Shown here: positions 63,886-64,000 of the stretch, one piece after another
Numbering within the stretch: the stretch's first letter is position 1
How the letters are laid out: each line of letters starts with the position of its first letter
From: PGYR01 sp046290495
Lineage (GTDB): Bacteria > Bacteroidota > Ignavibacteria > Kapaibacteriales > UBA2268
Assembly: GCA_046290495.1 (NCBI GenBank)
Contig: JBKAGT010000005.1
Coordinates: 124,001-188,000 of the forward strand
Direction: 5' to 3'
Length of the DNA stretch: 64,000 nucleotides
Translations under genes and position numbers: made by a program
Notes under the pieces: generated by a model
Seen by the model: only the letters and a program-made list of their open reading frames with translations
Database searches by the model: none
What the model was told of the DNA's origin: nothing

Positions 63886-64000
63886 ATGAAATTATATAAA
63901 TATTTAATTAAAGATGCTGCGAATACATCTAATTACAAAACTGTTACTTCACCATTTAGTGGAAAGCATATAGCCAAAATCGAAATAGCTGATGAATTAG
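63886..64000 (+). CDS. Probable aldehyde dehydrogenase, N-terminus only
   Basis: The first 38 codons of a gene that continues beyond the window. MKLYKYLIKDAAN then VTSPFSGKHIAKIEIADEL resembles the first strands of the aldehyde dehydrogenase superfamily (the V..PFSG..I..V..A pattern before the Rossmann fold). No catalytic residues are visible yet. It is divergent from the T9SS gene, with about 90 A/T-rich bases between the starts, and no promoter element fits well. Confidence 0.55.
   Translation, partial: MKLYKYLIKDAANTSNYKTVTSPFSGKHIAKIEIADEL

Overview
The window is a strongly A/T-rich, gene-dense bacterial chromosome segment. No stretch longer than about 210 bases lacks a gene, and no insertion sequence, prophage, CRISPR array or rRNA operon is visible. 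Several signs point to the Bacteroidota/Chlorobiota (FCB) superphylum. Large secreted proteins end in type IX secretion (T9SS) sorting domains and carry choice-of-anchor D repeats. Promoters fit the Bacteroidota pattern TTG/TTTG, 19-20 bases, TAnnTTTG. Shine-Dalgarno sequences are mostly absent. PurS and PurQ are separate small proteins, and the ATP synthase operon lacks atpD and atpC; both are more like Chlorobi, Ignavibacteria or Kapabacteria relatives than classical Bacteroidia. The phylum-level placement is inference.

Layout. 1-3047: 3' part of a T9SS cargo gene. 3054-8000: MscS channel, DUF4412-like protein with an alkaline phosphatase lipoprotein, and an acyl-CoA dehydrogenase. 8045-11267: plus-strand run of a lipoprotein, a second acyl-CoA dehydrogenase and a rhodanese/thioredoxin set. 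11268-14158: minus-strand trio of an HDOD protein, a putative abortive-infection (putAbiC-like) membrane protein and a lipoprotein. 14195-20750: F1Fo ATP synthase operon (atpZ, an unnamed membrane gene, atpB, E, F, H, A, G) with promoter, terminator, a hairpin after atpE, and hldD inserted between atpA and atpG. 20794-24210: ddl, a PfkB kinase and a CBM9-like secreted protein. 24253-25485: T9SS propeller protein.

25557-31019: carA-carB behind a promoter and a leader terminator hairpin, then a response regulator and a GNAT acetyltransferase. 31011-33780: recO, tRNA-Asn, a small membrane protein and sucC. 33804-39698: a VWA/choice-of-anchor D T9SS protein and a Tat-signal LD-carboxypeptidase. 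39717-44203: tRNA-Ser, then the minus-strand series psd, pssA, purS, purQ, tatA, tatB-like, gatA. 44317-49037: dnaN, recF, a DciA/DUF721 protein and gyrB, without dnaA. 49015-52790: a DUF3887/alpha-beta hydrolase-like lipoprotein that has lost its nucleophile, overlapping a PhoB/PhoR-like pair. 52831-56088: sigma factor, LytR_C-like protein, rsfS, argS. 56094-58700: thioredoxin-like protein, lipoprotein, metallophosphoesterase. 58697-63793: T9SS protein with a BNR propeller and nine fibronectin-III-like repeats. 63886-64000: start of a probable aldehyde dehydrogenase.

Most of the window is housekeeping: energy (ATP synthase, SucC, acyl-CoA dehydrogenases), nucleotide synthesis (CarAB, PurSQ), phospholipids (Psd, PssA), peptidoglycan (Ddl, LdcA), replication/repair (DnaN, RecF, GyrB, RecO) and translation (ArgS, GatA, RsfS, two tRNAs). 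The accessory part is the T9SS surface proteins, several lipoproteins and one putative phage-defence gene. I found no clearly new multi-gene system. The best leads are the carA leader, hldD inside the atp operon, the hairpin after atpE, the putAbiC-containing operon and the pseudo-hydrolase/two-component module after gyrB.
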